Shown here: one piece after another, positions 61,152 through 64,000 of the stretch
Numbering within the stretch: the first letter of the stretch is position 1
Layout of the letters: every line of letters starts with the position of its first letter
NCBI GenBank assembly: GCA_963662865.1
Contig: OY759969.1
Coordinates: 1,364,001 to 1,428,000 of the forward strand
From: JAJDYQ01 sp963662865
GTDB lineage: Bacteria; Pseudomonadota; Gammaproteobacteria; JAJDYQ01
Direction of reading: 5' to 3'
Length of the DNA stretch: 64,000 nt
The notes under the pieces: model-generated
Told to the model about the DNA's origin: nothing
The model's input: only the letters and a program-made list of their open reading frames with translations
Databases searched by the model: none
Position numbers and translations under genes: made by a program

Positions 61152-62624
61152 ATGAGCGTAAATCAGAATGTCCTGTATTCAGTTGATCAGGTCAGAGAGC
61201 TTGACCGTCTGGCGATAGAAGACACCGGGATTTCCGGATATGAACTAATGTGTCGCGCCGGCCAGGCCGCTTTCGACCAGATACGGCAACGATGGCCGGA
61301 AGCCAGGCGGCTTACCGTTTTTTGCGGCGCCGGGAATAATGCCGGTGACGGCTATGTCATTGCCAGACTGGCGCATGAAAATAATATGTCAGTACACGTT
61401 TATTATCTTTCCGCCCCTGCGGGGCTGGCAAACGATGCGCAACGAGCCTGGCAGAATGTAGACGAGTCGGGCGTATCCATTGAACAGTTTATCTCCGGCA
61501 TACGCCTTGATGCCGGCGTGATTGTTGATGCCTTACTGGGCACAGGTATCCGGCACGATCTCAAAGGGGACTGGCTGACCGCGATCAATTGTATGAATGC
61601 CAGCCCCCAGCCAGTGGTTTCAATTGATATACCCTCAGGTATTCACGCGGATACCGGGCAGGTAATGGGTGCCGCAGTTCATGCCCGGATGACCATATCG
61701 TTCATTGGCATGAAAAAAGGGCTTTTCACAGCCGATGCCCCGGACTATTGCGGCAACGTAGTATTCGACGATCTGGGTGTACCGGACAATGTTTACCGGC
61801 AGGTTGCCAGTGAGGGGCGTTTACTTTGCGATACGGTTCGGTGCGCCCTGAATCCCCGTCCTAGAACGGCGCACAAAGGCGACAACGGTCATGTTCTCAT
61901 CATAGGTGGGAACAGCGGGATGGCCGGTTCCGTCATTCTCGCTGGCCGGGCCGCCCTAAGCTCTGGTGCCGGGCTGGTCAGCATCGCCACTCGCCCGGAA
62001 CACATCATTGCCGCAGTAGCCGCCTGCCCCGAGCTAATGGTTCATGGCGTGAATGGAAAGTCGGATCTAAAACCACTCCTTGAGAAAGCAACCACCGTGA
62101 TCATAGGTCCTGGCCTGGGTCAGGATGAATGGGCGTTGTCGCTACTGGGTGCCGTACTGGAAAGGCATATGCCTACCGTAGTTGATGCGGATGCGTTAAA
62201 CCTGCTGGCGCGGGAACCCTGTCGTTGCGAAAACCGAGTTTTGACGCCTCACCCGGCGGAAGCGGGCCGTTTGCTTGGCATATCGACAAAAGAGATAACG
62301 GCAGATAGATACGAGGCAGTTAAATTACTCCAGAAAAAGTATGCCGGAATCGTTTTGCTGAAAGGGGCAGGAACGTTAATTGCTGAACCGGAAATCAGGG
62401 TATGTGCCGGCGGCAATCCGGGCATGGCTACCGCCGGTATGGGTGACGTATTGTCGGGAGTTATCGCGGCACTGATAGCTCAGGGGCTCACAATGGCTCA
62501 TGCCGTCGAACTGGGTGTCTGGGTCCACGCCAGCGCGGCCGATATGCAGGCGCGTGCAAGAGGCGAACGTGGTATGTTGGCTGGCGACTTACTGCCCTCT
62601 ATACGTCAACTGGTCAATGTCTGA
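61152..62624 (+). CDS. nnr: bifunctional NAD(P)H-hydrate epimerase / ADP-dependent dehydratase
   Basis: The 490-residue repair enzyme fixes hydrated NAD(P)H. The N-terminal epimerase (about 1-215) has FCGAGNNAGDGYVIARLA. The C-terminal dehydratase has NGHVLIIGGNSGMAGSVILA, VVDADALNLLA, LTPHPAEAGRLLG and GNPGMATAGMGDVLSGVIA with the catalytic Asp. Both domains are complete. It overlaps tsaE by 8 bases, so the two are co-translated. Confidence 0.96.
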   Translation: MSVNQNVLYSVDQVRELDRLAIEDTGISGYELMCRAGQAAFDQIRQRWPEARRLTVFCGAGNNAGDGYVIARLAHENNMSVHVYYLSAPAGLANDAQRAWQNVDESGVSIEQFISGIRLDAGVIVDALLGTGIRHDLKGDWLTAINCMNASPQPVVSIDIPSGIHADTGQVMGAAVHARMTISFIGMKKGLFTADAPDYCGNVVFDDLGVPDNVYRQVASEGRLLCDTVRCALNPRPRTAHKGDNGHVLIIGGNSGMAGSVILAGRAALSSGAGLVSIATRPEHIIAAVAACPELMVHGVNGKSDLKPLLEKATTVIIGPGLGQDEWALSLLGAVLERHMPTVVDADALNLLAREPCRCENRVLTPHPAEAGRLLGISTKEITADRYEAVKLLQKKYAGIVLLKGAGTLIAEPEIRVCAGGNPGMATAGMGDVLSGVIAALIAQGLTMAHAVELGVWVHASAADMQARARGERGMLAGDLLPSIRQLVNV

Positions 62625-63078
62625 AGAATTTATCCGGTATTTACCGGACGAACAGTCAACGGTAACATTTGGAGGGCGGTTGTCCCCGCTTGATGGCCTG
62701 ATCTTCCTGCACGGAGAATTGGGGTCAGGAAAAACAACATTGGTCAGAGGGTTCCTGCGCGCCCTGGGATATCAGGGGGTCGTTCGAAGCCCGACATATA
62801 CGCTGGTTGAACCTTATGAACTTTCCAGTCGCCGGATATTTCATCTGGACATTTACCGCCTGAGCGATCCGATTGAACTCGACTATCTCGGTATCAGAGA
62901 CGAACAATCGGGAGACAGCACGCTACTGGTGGAGTGGCCTGACCGTGCCTGCAACGCGCTTGGCACCCCCAGCGCAGAGATATTCATGGAGTACGACGGC
63001 GCGGCACGCAAAGCGACTGTCAGGGGCCTGTCCGAACCGGCAATCTTGATAGTTAAAGCATTTTCTGTACAAAAATAG
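62617..63078 (+). CDS. tsaE: tRNA threonylcarbamoyladenosine ATPase TsaE
   Basis: A 153-residue P-loop ATPase needed for the t6A modification of tRNA with TsaB and TsaD. Walker A is GELGSGKTTLVRGFLR, followed by VRSPTYTLVEPYE and HLDIYRLSDPIELDYLGI, all diagnostic. I start it at 62617 (MSEEFIRYLPDE), which overlaps the nnr stop; the open frame 39 codons further up lies within nnr. Next gene is the amidase, the widespread tsaE-ami order. Confidence 0.95.
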   Translation: MSEEFIRYLPDEQSTVTFGGRLSPLDGLIFLHGELGSGKTTLVRGFLRALGYQGVVRSPTYTLVEPYELSSRRIFHLDIYRLSDPIELDYLGIRDEQSGDSTLLVEWPDRACNALGTPSAEIFMEYDGAARKATVRGLSEPAILIVKAFSVQK

Positions 63079-63237
63079 TCAGTATTATTAAGTGGTTATC
63101 TAATAAATCATATGACCTGTATAACAATATCTTGTATCTATACGTTTTATAAGATTATTTTTATTGAAAAAACCCGTTGAAAGCCTTGCATCTCCCGCAA
63201 AGTATTGTATATAGACAGATAGCAGGGCAAATTAATA
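63079..63237. other. intergenic region before the amidase gene
   Basis: AT-rich, 159 bases. It probably holds the promoter of the amidase gene; no exact box or hairpin is called. Confidence 0.3.
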
Positions 63238-64000
63238 ATGAAGAAACTACTTAATTTTCTGTTTTTTATGTCGCTGATTCATGCCCCCCTTCAGGCATTC
63301 GCTGAAAAGGCGGAGGTCAATGGCGTACGTTTGTGGGTCGCCCCCGACAATACCAGAGTCGTCTTCGATCTAACCCAGCCCGTTGATTACCACCTCTTTA
63401 CCCTGCAGGACCCAAACCGGATCGTTATCGACCTCAAGAATGCCAACTGGGATGACAAGGCCGGTCGCCAACTCAGCACCAAAGGTTATGTCCAAGGGTT
63501 ACGCAGCGCAAACAAGGGACAAGGCTTGCGCCTTGTTCTGGATGCTGATCGCGGGGTAAAACCGAAAAGCTTTCTGCTCAAACCCAATGATCACTATGGG
63601 CATCGGCTGGTCGTTGATTTATACGAAGAATCGCCGGGGCCTGCAAAAGCAGTCAAAACCATAAAACTTAACAATCATGGGTACCGGGACGTTGTTGTGG
63701 CCATTGATGCCGGTCATGGTGGCGAGGACCCGGGCGCAATCGGACGCAAAGGAACTCGGGAAAAATATATTACCCTGCAGGTCGCACGTAAATTAGCGGC
63801 GGAAATCAATAAGCAACCCGGAATGAAGGCCGTAATGGTACGTGATGGAGATTATTATCTGAAATTACGGCAACGGATCAAAAAAGCACGTGAACACCGT
63901 GCGGACCTGTTTATTTCATTACATGCGGATGCCTTTCACAGCCCAAACGTAAAGGGTTCTTCCGTTTACATCCTGTCCGAGCGCGGCGCATCTTCCGAAG
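63238..64000 (+). CDS. N-acetylmuramoyl-L-alanine amidase (AmiB/AmiC type), cut by window edge
   Basis: The first 254 codons are in the window. A signal peptide (MKKLLNFLFFMSLIHAPLQA) precedes an AMIN domain (about 27-135: VNGVRLWVAPDNTRVVFDLT, DPNRIVIDLKNA), which binds the cell wall at the septum. The Amidase_3 domain follows: VVVAIDAGHGGEDPGAIG with the first zinc His, YITLQVARKLA and DLFISLHADAF with a second His. It splits daughter-cell peptidoglycan and should need an EnvC/NlpD-type activator. The remaining catalytic Glu lies beyond 64000. Confidence 0.95.
   Translation, partial: MKKLLNFLFFMSLIHAPLQAFAEKAEVNGVRLWVAPDNTRVVFDLTQPVDYHLFTLQDPNRIVIDLKNANWDDKAGRQLSTKGYVQGLRSANKGQGLRLVLDADRGVKPKSFLLKPNDHYGHRLVVDLYEESPGPAKAVKTIKLNNHGYRDVVVAIDAGHGGEDPGAIGRKGTREKYITLQVARKLAAEINKQPGMKAVMVRDGDYYLKLRQRIKKAREHRADLFISLHADAFHSPNVKGSSVYILSERGASSE

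Overview
The window looks like a chromosomal piece of a gammaproteobacterium, most likely a sulfur oxidiser of the Chromatiales/Thiotrichales kind. Three blocks follow common gammaproteobacterial order: glnE-ilvE-waaF-waaC-waaG-kinase (as in the Pseudomonas LPS core locus), ybeD-lipB-lipA, and queG-nnr-tsaE-ami. The sulfur-oxidiser hint comes from a secreted Trp/Gly/Pro repeat protein at 21.7-22.1 kb that resembles sulfur globule proteins. No rRNA or tRNA gene was found.

Layout. 1-3.4 kb is a worn accessory strip: the start of a glycosyltransferase, a truncated phd antitoxin copy, galE, a decayed higB next to intact higA, and an intact phd-doc pair. The two phd copies form an inverted repeat around galE and higA. 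3.6-13.2 kb (all minus) is the LPS core operon behind glnE and ilvE, including a protein with two kinase domains. 13.5-17.3 kb (minus) makes UDP-sugars: a UDP-GlcNAc-type dehydrogenase, UDP-glucose dehydrogenase and UDP-xylose synthase. 17.5-20.6 kb encodes a 1057-residue protein in which a PLP-dependent decarboxylase of the aspartate 1-decarboxylase (PanP) type sits inside an adenylation domain. 20.9-26.6 kb holds dcd, the sulfur-globule-like gene, a GC-rich remnant of an outer-membrane barrel, a NYN RNase-like gene, the lipoate genes and an aspartoacylase/GCS2 pair.

28.3-43.4 kb is a defence island: an orphan membrane protein, a 64-repeat CRISPR array, a complete type I-C cas operon, a secreted HIRAN protein and a WYL regulator. 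The cas order is cas5-cas8c-cas7-cas3-cas4-cas1-cas2, with cas3 moved from its usual first place. A hidden cas11c start with a strong ribosome binding site lies inside cas8c. Two spacers are reverse complements over 31 nt.

43.4-64 kb is mostly housekeeping: MurNAc recycling (amgK, murU), pncC, psd, a Yej-type peptide ABC transporter, a second glycosyltransferase-galE pair, two lytic transglycosylases, queG, nnr, tsaE and the first part of an amidase gene. Remnants of IS481-like and IS3-like transposases and several short dispersed repeats sit in the gaps. The strongest candidates for something undescribed are the decarboxylase-interrupted adenylation protein and the rearranged I-C locus with its neighbours.
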